The notes under the pieces were generated by a model that saw nothing but the letters and a program-made list of their open reading frames with translations, ran no database searches and was not told the DNA's origin. Position numbers and translations under genes: made by a program. Positions 18,218 to 25,245 of a DNA stretch of 39,981 bases are shown here, in pieces (within the stretch, counting starts at the first letter, position 1; every line of letters starts with the position of its first letter). The stretch comes from an uncultured Prevotellaceae bacterium (GTDB taxonomy: Bacteria; Bacteroidota; Bacteroidia; Bacteroidales; Bacteroidaceae), in contig CAMVJO010000006.1 in the NCBI GenBank assembly GCA_947167835.1, positions 1 to 39,981 on the forward strand, written 5' to 3'.

Positions 18218-19216
18218 TTATTTTTTATTGATGAATACTTTCTTGCCATTCACTATGTAGAGGCCCTTGGCAGGATTCTCCACGCGGCGACCATTCATGT
18301 CGTAAACCACCTTTCCGGGATTCTGTGCAGCTTCAATAGCTTTTACTGCTGTCAGATCTCCGAAGTGGAAAGTTCTTGTTCCACCCGTAGAGGCTGCGAG
18401 ATATGATTTGAAGCCTGGAATAGTAGAAGCACCGTCTCCATAGAAAGCAACTCCAGAAGAACCTGTTGCCAAGATGTAACTTCCTGATGGACGTGCAATA
18501 GCAGCTATAGTTCCTGTCAATTCACTCTCGGCCGTTCCGCCTGTAGTGATTGCAAAGCTGTATGTTCCAGCATCACCGGCAAGGATAACACCTGTTTCTG
18601 CAGGAATGATACCACCTTCTATCGCATCCAAGTGGAGATAAGTTTCGTGGTCAGTAGCAACGTAAGCAGTCACACCTTCTGGAATGGTAAGTGCTACAGG
18701 AGAATAGAGTGTTGCAAACTTAGCAGCGGAGATAGTAACGGGGAGTGAAGTTACTTCTTCGATAGTCCATTCTCCTTGACCCTCAGCCAACTTAGATTCT
18801 GAAACTGTTATATACCGATTGCTATATGCGTTACTTTCGGTACCAGGATTTGAATGAACTAAGTATTTACATATTGTCGATGATTCAGAGAAGTCAAATG
18901 AATTGAATATGCCAGGTTCTATTGCTTTACAATAACCATAATTGAATCCATAACCATCAGCGTATGCCATCAAATAATTGTTTTCATCCAAATAGAAGAT
19001 GGTGCTTGCGTCATCAGCCGTTGTCGTTGCCGTGCGAATATTTTCAGCAGCAACATTACACATATAGTCGTCACCAATATGGAAGCGGTAGAATTTTCCG
19101 GTTGCAGGTTGGTTGATAACTATCGTAGGTTCAACACAATCTCCTAAAGTTTCCCAACTCGTGACAGCATCTCCAAAATCCTTCATATTTGCATAGGATG
19201 TTTCGCCAAGCGAGTA
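18218..19216 (-). pseudogene. 3' part of a secreted/surface protein gene, cut off by the prophage
   Basis: The C-terminal part of a Bacteroidetes surface or secreted protein of about 330 remaining residues. It includes a beta-rich repeat region (for example SLPVTISAAKFATLYSPVAL, then VTAYVATD and IIPAETGVILAGDAGTY) and ends in a short tail VVYDMNGRRVENPAKG, like the sorting-signal type tails common in Prevotella. The N-terminus and signal peptide are absent. Upstream of about residue 67 of the tracked ORF the frame runs into prophage-end DNA with binding repeats and a terminator. The tracked start at 19417 is therefore an accident of the junction. The rest of the gene should lie beyond the other prophage end, outside the window. 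The exact junction, about 19205-19222, cannot be fixed from one side. Confidence 0.75.
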
Positions 19217-19221
19217 TAATC

Positions 19222-19289
19222 GGCAAAACGAAAGGTGGGGACTTTCAAAAACGAAATGTGTTTTTTTTGTCAAAAACGAAATGCGTTTT
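19222..19289. promoter_or_regulatory. Prophage-end repeats, probable transposase-binding sites
   Basis: TCAAAAACGAAATGTGTTTT (19245-19264) and TCAAAAACGAAATGCGTTTT (19270-19289) differ at one base and are 25 bases apart. A shorter copy, GGCAAAACGAAAGGTG, starts at 19222, about 23 bases further out. Two- to three-fold repeats at roughly two helical turns, right at the element edge, match how MuA-type end sites are organised. The terminal TG/CA dinucleotide typical of Mu is not obvious here. Confidence 0.7.
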
Positions 19290-19353
19290 GAAAAATAATT
19301 TAACAGTGTAAAAACAGTGCTTGAAACATCTGAAAGCAGATTAAAAGTAATAA

Positions 19354-19393
19354 AAAAAGAGCCTCGAAAGTAGTATTTTTCGGGGCTCTTTTT
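19354..19393 (-). terminator. Terminator at the prophage end, after the thymidylate-synthase-like gene
   Basis: AAAAAGAGCCTCGAAA (19354-19369) pairs with TTTCGGGGCTCTTTTT (19378-19393) over 16 bp with one G-T wobble, with runs of A and T on both sides, so it works in both directions. On the minus strand it ends the last phage gene 17 bases after the stop. On the plus strand it would block host reading into the phage. Confidence 0.88.
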
Positions 19394-19409
19394 GGTTGGG
19401 GAATAATCC

Positions 19410-20048
19410 CTAAACATTTAAGTCGAATTTTACGCTCTCGTTACCTGCAAGCAGTTGCTCGGTGCGCTCTAAGTTGTTCTCGTATATGTGTACGTTTCCG
19501 AGGTTAAGCGTTATGCTCTTTAGGGGTAGTTCTATCTGTCGTGCCATAAGGTAAAGGTGGTGTATGTCAGACGGCAGTCCGAGGTTTGCATCGCTGCTTC
19601 GTTGGTAGGCGGACAGTACCAGTTCTCCGTCATCTATCTGAAACTGCACCAGGCTAAGACATGGTGCCTGATTACTTTCTGCTCCCGTCTCACCGAGGAA
19701 CAGCACATAGTTCTTTGAGTTGCGTTTCTCGCGGTTTATCTTTGCAATCAGAGGTGGCAATTTCTCAAAGTAGGTAGGGTAACTGTTTACCAATACAGAT
19801 CCACAATAGTCCCACCAGTTGATGCCTACATCGCGGTATCGTTCCACGTTTCGCTCCCCCTGCATAAATAGTTGCAGTTCATTTTTCAGTTTCTTTCTTG
19901 CTATGCTGTGGCTCTCGAATATGTCAAGAAGGTCGGCAGGTGTCAAAGATAATTGTTCGTTGAGCAGATAGCGGATGTTTCCTTTTTTGTTAGACTGGAG
20001 TTTGCCATGGTTGAGCACTTTCCCCAGTATTTGATAATATTTATTCAT
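19410..20048 (-). CDS. Thymidylate-synthase-family protein, possible dCMP (hydroxy)methylase
   Basis: A 212-aa protein that aligns along its length with thymidylate synthase (ThyA, 264 aa in E. coli). Retained residues are the catalytic Glu57 (NELQLFMQGE), nucleophile Cys130 (QAPC), the phosphate-binding Arg150 with Ser151 (AYQRSSD), and His187/Tyr189 (NVHIYEN). Key changes: the Asn that reads uracil (E. coli Asn177, LPFN) is Asp161 (LGLPSD). In this superfamily that change is typical of dCMP hydroxymethylase and shifts specificity to dCMP. Also, APCH is APCL, and the Arg pair at 126/127 is replaced by Lys-Asn. It could thus make modified cytosine nucleotides for phage DNA, be a degenerate paralogue, or act otherwise. 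It is the outermost phage gene, the place of mom in Mu, with its own promoter-like box and a terminator. Confidence 0.8.
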   Translation of the reverse strand: MNKYYQILGKVLNHGKLQSNKKGNIRYLLNEQLSLTPADLLDIFESHSIARKKLKNELQLFMQGERNVERYRDVGINWWDYCGSVLVNSYPTYFEKLPPLIAKINREKRNSKNYVLFLGETGAESNQAPCLSLVQFQIDDGELVLSAYQRSSDANLGLPSDIHHLYLMARQIELPLKSITLNLGNVHIYENNLERTEQLLAGNESVKFDLNV

Positions 20049-20090
20049 CGTTTTAATGGTGTTTGTTATGTCTCGCTATTATTATCAATG

Positions 20091-20098
20091 CAAAGTTC
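20091..20098 (-). promoter_or_regulatory. Putative phage promoter -7 box (GAACTTTG)
   Basis: On the minus strand, GGCGAACTTTGCATTG lies 43 bases before the thymidylate-synthase-like start. A CTTG about 18 bases upstream could act as the -33 element. The same CGAAYTTTGCA core marks both divergent promoters at 35730 and 35854. Confidence 0.5.
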
Positions 20099-20136
20099 GC
20101 CACTTTAAGTGAAATGCAAGATCGTTTACACACAGA

Positions 20137-20379
20137 TTACACTGCACCGACCGTGCAGTTCGTCTCAAATTTTTTGATGATGCTATACACTTTACGCTCA
20201 CACACTTTATACTTATCAGATAGAGTGGACACGATATACGTCACTTTCTCACCATTACTGTGCATCTTTATGTAGTCTGCATAAAGTGCCACATAACGAC
20301 AGTCATCTGGTTTGAATCCGACCGAAATGAGCCTGTCAATAAGTTCTTTGTTAAAGTTTAATATTTCAAATAGTGTCAT
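20137..20379 (-). CDS. Small HTH-like phage protein, putative regulator
   Basis: The ATG at 20379 (MTLFEILNF, 80 aa) is preferred over 20415, because the longer start lies inside the structured RNA element. The C-terminal half, around residues 38-75 (GEKVTYIVSTLSDKY then KVCERKVYSIIKKF), reads as a helix-turn-helix of the kind seen in small phage activators (Mor/C-like or sigma-region-4-like). I cannot name a family firmly. It stands between the ncRNA candidate and the thymidylate-synthase-like gene, 88 bases from the latter, and could regulate it. Confidence 0.7.
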   Translation of the reverse strand: MTLFEILNFNKELIDRLISVGFKPDDCRYVALYADYIKMHSNGEKVTYIVSTLSDKYKVCERKVYSIIKKFETNCTVGAV

Positions 20380-20394
20380 TTCAATTATATTTAT

Positions 20395-20402
20395 TATTTT
20401 TG
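20395..20402 (+). promoter_or_regulatory. -7 box in front of the structured RNA element
   Basis: TATTTTTG fits TAnnTTTG exactly. Start of transcription a few bases downstream would fall at about 20407, the first base of the outer stem. There is no good -33 TTTG at 19-21 bases. A very similar stretch (TTATTTTTGCAGTGC) occurs at 20616-20630. Confidence 0.5.
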
Positions 20403-20406
20403 CAAT

Positions 20407-20534
20407 GCCAATCATTTATACACAAAAACCACTATCAGAAGTCCAGAGATTTATTAGCCCCCAGTTGCTTCCGATAGTGGTTGCGTTGTTAATAAATGAT
20501 TGGCGTCTATATTAACAGGCTGGGGGCTTTTTTT
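20407..20534 (+). ncRNA. Candidate structured small RNA with pseudoknot and terminator tail
   Basis: Three inverted pairs are arranged A-B-C-B'-A'-C'. A is GCCAATCATTTAT (20407-20419) with A' at 20492-20504, 13 of 13 paired. B is AACCACTATC (20427-20436) with B' at 20473-20482, 10 of 10, extended by four more pairs past one mismatch. C is AGCCCCCAG (20456-20464), in the loop of B, with C' CTGGGGGCT at 20520-20528, 9 of 9, followed by seven Ts (20528-20534). C-C' crosses the A/B stem, so the fold is a pseudoknot, and C' plus T-run looks like an intrinsic terminator. A -7 box sits just before A. Length would be about 128 nt. On the opposite strand it would be the leader of the HTH-like gene. 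I do not recognise a known RNA family. Confidence 0.65.
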
Positions 20535-20554
20535 ATGTCCACCCCCGAGGACAT
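20535..20554. other. Hairpin with a C-rich loop next to the RNA element
   Basis: ATGTCC-ACCCCCGA-GGACAT is a perfect 6-bp hairpin whose loop (CCCCC) could also pair with the GGGGG of C' (20522-20526) just upstream. It may offer an alternative partner that competes with the pseudoknot. Confidence 0.5.
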
Positions 20555-20593
20555 AATTTATTTTACATATAAAAAATTTTTTTTAGCATATAT

Positions 20594-20624
20594 TTTGCCG
20601 TTTGTTAGATTATGCTTATTTTTG
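20594..20624 (+). promoter_or_regulatory. Full Bacteroidetes-type promoter, plus strand
   Basis: TTTG at 20594-20597, a 19-base spacer and TATTTTTG at 20617-20624 match the -33/-7 consensus exactly. Transcription would run rightward, antisense to the 3' end of the 425-aa tail protein gene, or give a short RNA from about 20630. No plus-strand gene follows. The position, just beyond the ncRNA candidate, makes chance less likely but does not rule it out. Confidence 0.45.
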
Positions 20625-20732
20625 CAGTGCGACTTGAGGTTAGAAAAGGTGGGCATTTGCCCTCAGTATGTTATCCTCTCGTCGCTTATTTTTTTTCAGA
20701 TGACCCTGGACCTGCTTGGGTTGTCTTTTTTT

Positions 20733-22010
20733 TCAGGGTTGTTCTTCTTCAGGTGCCTTGTGCCAAAAGATGTCATACAGCAAGATTTCTCGGTCGCCTC
20801 TGTATTCCTTATATTCTCTATAGGATTCCTCATCGGCCACGTATTTCACCAGACGTCGTTTCCTGTTTCTGGGAGCGAGGTATATCACTCTTGGCATGTT
20901 TTGCTTGGTGTAGGCGCGAGATAGATTTACATGACAGATGCGGCGATAACTTGTGCTGTAGCGGAATACGCACCAACAGAAAGAACGTTGATAATTACCG
21001 TAATGTTCCATCAGCATCTTGAAATTCACTACATCAGGTGCATTGCGCCAGCGTGGAGGTTGCACCGCGAGGCTACGGCGGCAAAGGCCGTTCGGTGTGC
21101 TGCTCATTTGCACCAGGCTCACTCCTTTCTTGCGGAAGCGCAGGGGGGAAGGCAGGCTGCGCATGGAGTAGAAGTGAAAGTGGTCCCTCAGCAGAATCGA
21201 CAAGGTGTAGTTATTCAAGTCATTTTCGTCGATCAGTCGGCAGATGTCTTCAAGCAGCAGTAAGCCTTCAGTCGATTTACAGCCATCGTACATCACCTCT
21301 GCCACCACGGGGGCAGACAGGTGCAGACTGATGTAGAAATCATAGTATGCTGATTTTCTCTCCACGCCTTCTGCGTCTTCGTATGTTTTTAATTTATTCA
21401 TGTATTTCCTGAATGCAATAACCCCTTCAATATACACACACGGAATGAATAGAGATTGTATTTCTCTAAGACACTGCATAGCCTGCTGCAAATCCGGATT
21501 ATCGTCAGCGTTATCATTTTTAGCATAGCCAAGATATATCTGCAGTTCGCACTGTGCATAGTATTTCATGCCTCGGTGCGCTCCTTGCGGTATGCGCTTG
21601 CCCACCATGATATAGTCCGTGTCGCGCCGGTTGGCTGGTTCTGGCGACCTGTGGTATTCTTCGAGCAGTGCGAGAGGTGTTACGGTGAGTGCGTCATCGT
21701 CTTTGCCGCCCTCTTGTTCTGTATATCGCACCAGAGAGAAGGCTTGCCTGCGGTCTATGACGCTTTGCGGTGTGTCGCCACGATTGAGCCAAAGTTCAAG
21801 GGTGTAGATGCCAGGACTATGCTGCTCGGAGGCAAGGTATTGGAATGTGATAGTTGAGCCTTGGGCTTGGAAGTCCTGAATTTCATGCTTCGCTCCGAGA
21901 CGGTCGGCAAGGTAGATACTGAGATTTAGTTGGCTCAGGTCTGTCTCTCTTCCGTCAAGGGTGACACGATAAGTCACTTGGAGGTCGGTATGGATGTGGT
22001 ATCGTTTCAT
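20733..22010 (-). CDS. Phage tail protein with BppU-like N-terminal domain
   Basis: Residues 1-~105 read as the immunoglobulin-like baseplate-upper/fibre attachment domain seen in many Bacteroidetes phage tail genes (VTYRVTLDGRETDLSQLNLS, then GIYTLELWL). From ~145 to 255 the chain is mainly helical (AMQCLREIQSLFIP). The last ~170 residues are unusually basic and aromatic (for example PRNRKRRLVKYV, YREYKEYRGDRE) and unlike fibre repeats; I do not recognise them. It is the last long gene of the tail module, after two other fibre-type genes, and may be a receptor-binding or host-effect protein. About 320 non-coding bases with structured elements follow it. Confidence 0.65.
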   Translation of the reverse strand: MKRYHIHTDLQVTYRVTLDGRETDLSQLNLSIYLADRLGAKHEIQDFQAQGSTITFQYLASEQHSPGIYTLELWLNRGDTPQSVIDRRQAFSLVRYTEQEGGKDDDALTVTPLALLEEYHRSPEPANRRDTDYIMVGKRIPQGAHRGMKYYAQCELQIYLGYAKNDNADDNPDLQQAMQCLREIQSLFIPCVYIEGVIAFRKYMNKLKTYEDAEGVERKSAYYDFYISLHLSAPVVAEVMYDGCKSTEGLLLLEDICRLIDENDLNNYTLSILLRDHFHFYSMRSLPSPLRFRKKGVSLVQMSSTPNGLCRRSLAVQPPRWRNAPDVVNFKMLMEHYGNYQRSFCWCVFRYSTSYRRICHVNLSRAYTKQNMPRVIYLAPRNRKRRLVKYVADEESYREYKEYRGDREILLYDIFWHKAPEEEQP

Positions 22011-22058
22011 GTTTCTATAAGGTATGCACTTATGATTGCTACTGTCTTTTTTCTGTTT

Positions 22059-22796
22059 TTATGCGTACACAATGCGTATCCAGGATGAAGGTGTGTAGTT
22101 GCTGTCTATGGTACGCGTATATATGTCGCCTCCGAGTTGCAGGCGTTGCATCCATCCACCTTGATTATTATAGGTGCTGACGCATATTGCCGTATGTCCG
22201 TTGTTCACCTTGTAGTGGAATATCTGTGTATAGTCGGATGTGAGATACTGCGATGATGCCATCTGGCCTTCGGCTATGTCAGATCTATTGACGGTACCAA
22301 GATCTATGAACCTGACACCGACCTGTTCTACAACTTGGCGCTGATTATTTGTAAAATCGTTCGTGGAAAGTCCCTTACCTTCCACTTTTACCACACGTTG
22401 CTGAATGTCTGACTGCATCTGCTGTATCTGTCCTGCAAGTGCAGCTATATTCCCTACGTTTATCCATGCAGTGGCCGATTGCTGTCCGCGCTGCCATGCA
22501 TAGATTTCTCCGCTGTGCGCGTAAGAAGAGTTCTGTGAATCGTAGATGACGGCCAACTGTCCGTGTCTGAGTGGTTTTCCGTTGGTTCCTATGGGTGCTT
22601 CGTAATCTGCCTCCATATCTTCGACAGACGCATATACGGCTCTTACGCCGAGGCCGTCGGCATTGTATTCCATGTGTGCTATATATTGCAGCATGTCGGC
22701 TATGAGCCCGAATGTTTCCTCTGCGCTGATACTGGCTGTCTGTGTTCTGTTTCGCAGGCTTTCTGCGGTCTGACTGAGTTCTTGTAGGGTTTTCAT
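22059..22796 (-). CDS. Phage tail fibre-type protein
   Basis: A 245-aa protein with a helical, Gln/Ala-rich N-terminal half (ALAGQIQQMQSDIQQ, ~115-130), typical of a trimeric shaft. A beta-rich C-terminus ends in a PSSWIRIVYA tip motif like that of many fibre tips. Residues ~50-110 resemble the short cell-surface or fibre spacer with IYDSQNSSY and IYAWQRG. It lies between two other distal tail genes on the minus strand. Confidence 0.7.
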   Translation of the reverse strand: MKTLQELSQTAESLRNRTQTASISAEETFGLIADMLQYIAHMEYNADGLGVRAVYASVEDMEADYEAPIGTNGKPLRHGQLAVIYDSQNSSYAHSGEIYAWQRGQQSATAWINVGNIAALAGQIQQMQSDIQQRVVKVEGKGLSTNDFTNNQRQVVEQVGVRFIDLGTVNRSDIAEGQMASSQYLTSDYTQIFHYKVNNGHTAICVSTYNNQGGWMQRLQLGGDIYTRTIDSNYTPSSWIRIVYA

Positions 22797-22811
22797 ATCT
22801 TAATCTTTTTG

Positions 22812-23591
22812 TTATTCTGTATGTAGTACGTCAAACGTGATGTCTATAGGATTGTCGTCAGGTCCTCCTGAGTATTGGCCGTAAAGCTTCATCTGGCCTT
22901 GTGAGTTGATGGCTATATATGGAGGTTGAGTAATTTGCGTAGTGAGTTCGTTTGTCATAAATCGCGGTGTCACGATGCGCTCTCCGAATGGAGCAGTGCC
23001 TATAAGTCGGTCGATGTTTTCTTCCCACACATCGTTTACACTTGTGGCTCGGATGTGGTAGCGTTTTCCACCGAATATGTTTTTGTATTCCACGATTCCG
23101 TCATATCCGTTCGCCCATACCGTCTGAATTTCTGTGAACATGCTTTGCCTTGTGTCTATGAGTTCGGCCAGTTGGGAGAACATATCTTCAATCGCGAAAT
23201 ACGGGTATTCATCTCCGGTGTAGGTATTGACTATTTGTGCTGTTACGGTACTGCGGGTATCGTGTTGCTGTCCGTCTTCAAACAGTCGTGGTGTACCGCT
23301 TGTCTGTGTTATTCTTATCCAGGCATTTCCTGCATCACCGAGTTCCAGGTCCTCTGCTCCTGCGAGGCGTATGAGGCCATGTTCGCTGTGCCAGATAATG
23401 CCGTCACTGAATGTAGCAGCGGTTCCGTCGCGTTGCAGTGTGGGTTTCTTGACGAAGTATATACTGGCTTCTGTATCTACGCCGAGTGCTTCGAGTATCA
23501 GGTCTATGTGTTGTGCAGCATATTTCTGTAGATCGTCTAAGTCGTCAAGATAGATGGGCTGTCCACCTTCGCTGAAGATTACTTTATTCAT
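22812..23591 (-). CDS. Phage distal tail/fibre protein
   Basis: A 259-aa protein starting MNKVIFSEGGQPIYLDDL, a start I associate with the first fibre or baseplate-attachment gene of Bacteroidetes Mu-like phages. It is beta-rich without coiled coil. The start overlaps the end of the gp48-like gene by eight bases, which supports translational coupling and a structural role at the baseplate edge. No catalytic motif is seen. Confidence 0.65.
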   Translation of the reverse strand: MNKVIFSEGGQPIYLDDLDDLQKYAAQHIDLILEALGVDTEASIYFVKKPTLQRDGTAATFSDGIIWHSEHGLIRLAGAEDLELGDAGNAWIRITQTSGTPRLFEDGQQHDTRSTVTAQIVNTYTGDEYPYFAIEDMFSQLAELIDTRQSMFTEIQTVWANGYDGIVEYKNIFGGKRYHIRATSVNDVWEENIDRLIGTAPFGERIVTPRFMTNELTTQITQPPYIAINSQGQMKLYGQYSGGPDDNPIDITFDVLHTE

Positions 23592-24111
23592 AGTCGTAGA
23601 GTGTGATGCCGAAAGTTCTTCCGGCGGGTTTATAAATGCTTAGTATGTTTTGAATTGTGTTAAGATTTCGTCCGTGATAATTGTCTTGTTCAGGATTGAG
23701 GTCTGTGCAGAGGAATGTTGGTATCATTACGTAGAAGTTCAGCACCACTCTGCTTTCTGTCTCGCGTCGTATGGTGAGGGGCGGTGCGCCTTCTGCTGCG
23801 AAGGTCATGTGTGCTGTTGCCTGCATTTCTGCTGCGAGGTGCATCACGGTATTTTCCGGCTCTTCGGGCGTATCAATATAAATCTGGCGATCTTCGAGCA
23901 TAAAAGCAGCGTTGAGTGCCGTTTCGAGCGATATGACATTGGCCGTGGTCGTCAGACGTCGGTCTGTGATGCGTCGCAGTGCTGTGAAGGCATCATTGAC
24001 TGCCAGCAGAGGTACGATCATGGCATGAAGCATGGCTGCAAGCGTGCGGCTTCGCAGTACAGGTGGCAGCAGTTGTAGGGCCAGTCGTGTAAAATCTACA
24101 TCATATAACAT
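23584..24111 (-). CDS. Baseplate protein, Mu gp48/gpI-like
   Basis: The start at 24111 (MLYDVDFTRLALQLLPPVLR) is chosen. The LxxLLPP pattern at the N-terminus is usual for the P2 gpI / Mu gp48 group, and the upstream extension in the track lies inside the neighbouring gene. It is 175 aa. It overlaps the J-like gene by 11 bases and is followed by fibre genes, the standard J-I-fibre order of contractile phages. Confidence 0.72.
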   Translation of the reverse strand: MLYDVDFTRLALQLLPPVLRSRTLAAMLHAMIVPLLAVNDAFTALRRITDRRLTTTANVISLETALNAAFMLEDRQIYIDTPEEPENTVMHLAAEMQATAHMTFAAEGAPPLTIRRETESRVVLNFYVMIPTFLCTDLNPEQDNYHGRNLNTIQNILSIYKPAGRTFGITLYDYE

Positions 24112-24946
24112 ATTGCAGTGTGTTGCTGAGTGCATGCGGCATATAACTGCCGCCATCTCCCATATAGTTGTTTCCGGTTATATCTGTCCATTCTGACGTG
24201 ACGGTGTTGAGATACCGGCACGCTCCCAGTTCTACGTCGTTCACACCAGGAACCGACTGTATAGCATCCACAAGTCGTGTCTTATTGAAGTTTCCTCCGT
24301 AAACGATATTTTTCAGGTATTGCGTTATGGCATTTTCCACAGGTTTCGTTCCGTCTGCTATGCTGGTTCCTTCGGTTGTAAGTACGAGCGGATCTATGGT
24401 TATGCGGGCTGCTATGCTGAGACTGTTCGATGCGCAGCTGCTGATGTTAAGTATGATTCCCGCAGGTTTAACACTGTTCATGTAGTGTTTGAACACTGTC
24501 AGAACATCGTTTGAAAGCGGTACGGGTTGTCCGTCACTGTCTCCGCTGACGAGTATCTGCACACTGGTGCCGCGATCGCGTACGGCTGCATAGCGCACCA
24601 CTTGCCTTGATTCGTTGGTTTCGGCATAGCCCCATTGGTAGTTGTCTTTAAGTATGAGGCTGTCGCCGTATTGGAAGGCGAGTGCCATGCGGTGATACCA
24701 GGGCACGCTTGCTACTACGCTTGCCTTTATGCGGTCTTCTATTTCTGCACGATAATAGTCAAAGAGGGTTTCCAACACATGACAACACGCCGCTACGATA
24801 AAGAAGATGATGTTTTCGATGCTGACGTTTGAAAACTTATCAGCAAACGCATCGCCCTCATTCAGATCGTAGAGGCTGCGTATGTCTTCATTCTCCATGA
24901 AAGCATCGGTCATGGTTTTCTTGATTTCTGCTGTTGTTCTTGCCAT
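24101..24946 (-). CDS. Baseplate J-like protein (Mu gp47 / P2 gpJ)
   Basis: Baseplate wedge component. At 281 aa it is somewhat shorter than P2 gpJ (302) and Mu gp47. Helical N-terminus, then the beta-rich middle with SLSIAARITIDPLVL. The C-terminal region has the typical VDAIQSVPGVNDVELG segment, a close match to the J-family consensus around (I)xxVxGVxDV. It is placed directly before the gp48-like gene. Confidence 0.85.
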   Translation of the reverse strand: MARTTAEIKKTMTDAFMENEDIRSLYDLNEGDAFADKFSNVSIENIIFFIVAACCHVLETLFDYYRAEIEDRIKASVVASVPWYHRMALAFQYGDSLILKDNYQWGYAETNESRQVVRYAAVRDRGTSVQILVSGDSDGQPVPLSNDVLTVFKHYMNSVKPAGIILNISSCASNSLSIAARITIDPLVLTTEGTSIADGTKPVENAITQYLKNIVYGGNFNKTRLVDAIQSVPGVNDVELGACRYLNTVTSEWTDITGNNYMGDGGSYMPHALSNTLQYVI

Positions 24947-24969
24947 AGGTTTACTGCTTTTTTAAGGTA

Positions 24970-25245
24970 TTATTCAAACTCGTTGCCAAACAGTCTGCTG
25001 AATGTATGCAGGCTCACCTCGCCGGCATCGCTTTGCGTTGCAGGTTTCACGCCGTTGCCTGTGCAGTATTGTTGCATGGTTCTATTGTAGGATGCATCGG
25101 GAATATTGAGCTCCATACCTTTCTGCGGCTTTTCTGAGGGGCTCATACCATTCAGGGCTGCTATGTCTGTCACAGCCTCCCATGCTCCGCAGTGTTGAAC
25201 GGCTATATCAAGGAGTGTCTGCGAATCACTGGCTTTCTGCTTCAT
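24970..25245 (-). CDS. LysM-like small tail protein (P2 gpX type)
   Basis: A 91-aa protein whose residues ~7-50 read as a LysM fold: SQTLLDIAVQHCGAWEAVTDIAALNGMS with a final GMELNIP. In contractile phages such a protein (gpX/gp53) sits in the baseplate-tube region and binds peptidoglycan or stabilises the hub. The start overlaps the spanin stop by four bases (ATGA type). Position between lysis and J genes is unusual, since it often neighbours the tape measure gene. Confidence 0.75.
   Translation of the reverse strand: MKQKASDSQTLLDIAVQHCGAWEAVTDIAALNGMSPSEKPQKGMELNIPDASYNRTMQQYCTGNGVKPATQSDAGEVSLHTFSRLFGNEFE

Noticed and set aside
18218-19417. A single 399-aa gene as tracked
   Set aside because: Its first ~66 codons run through the phage-end binding repeats and terminator; this part has no protein-like character or signal peptide, so the ORF is a chance fusion across the junction.
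20496-21022. Plus-strand ORFs (142 and 136 aa) after the candidate promoters
   Set aside because: They overlap the minus-strand tail gene in another frame and have no recognisable domain or ribosome binding site; treated as shadows.
22059-23591. Diversity-generating retroelement acting on the fibre genes
   Set aside because: No reverse transcriptase and no template/variable repeat pair could be seen in the window.
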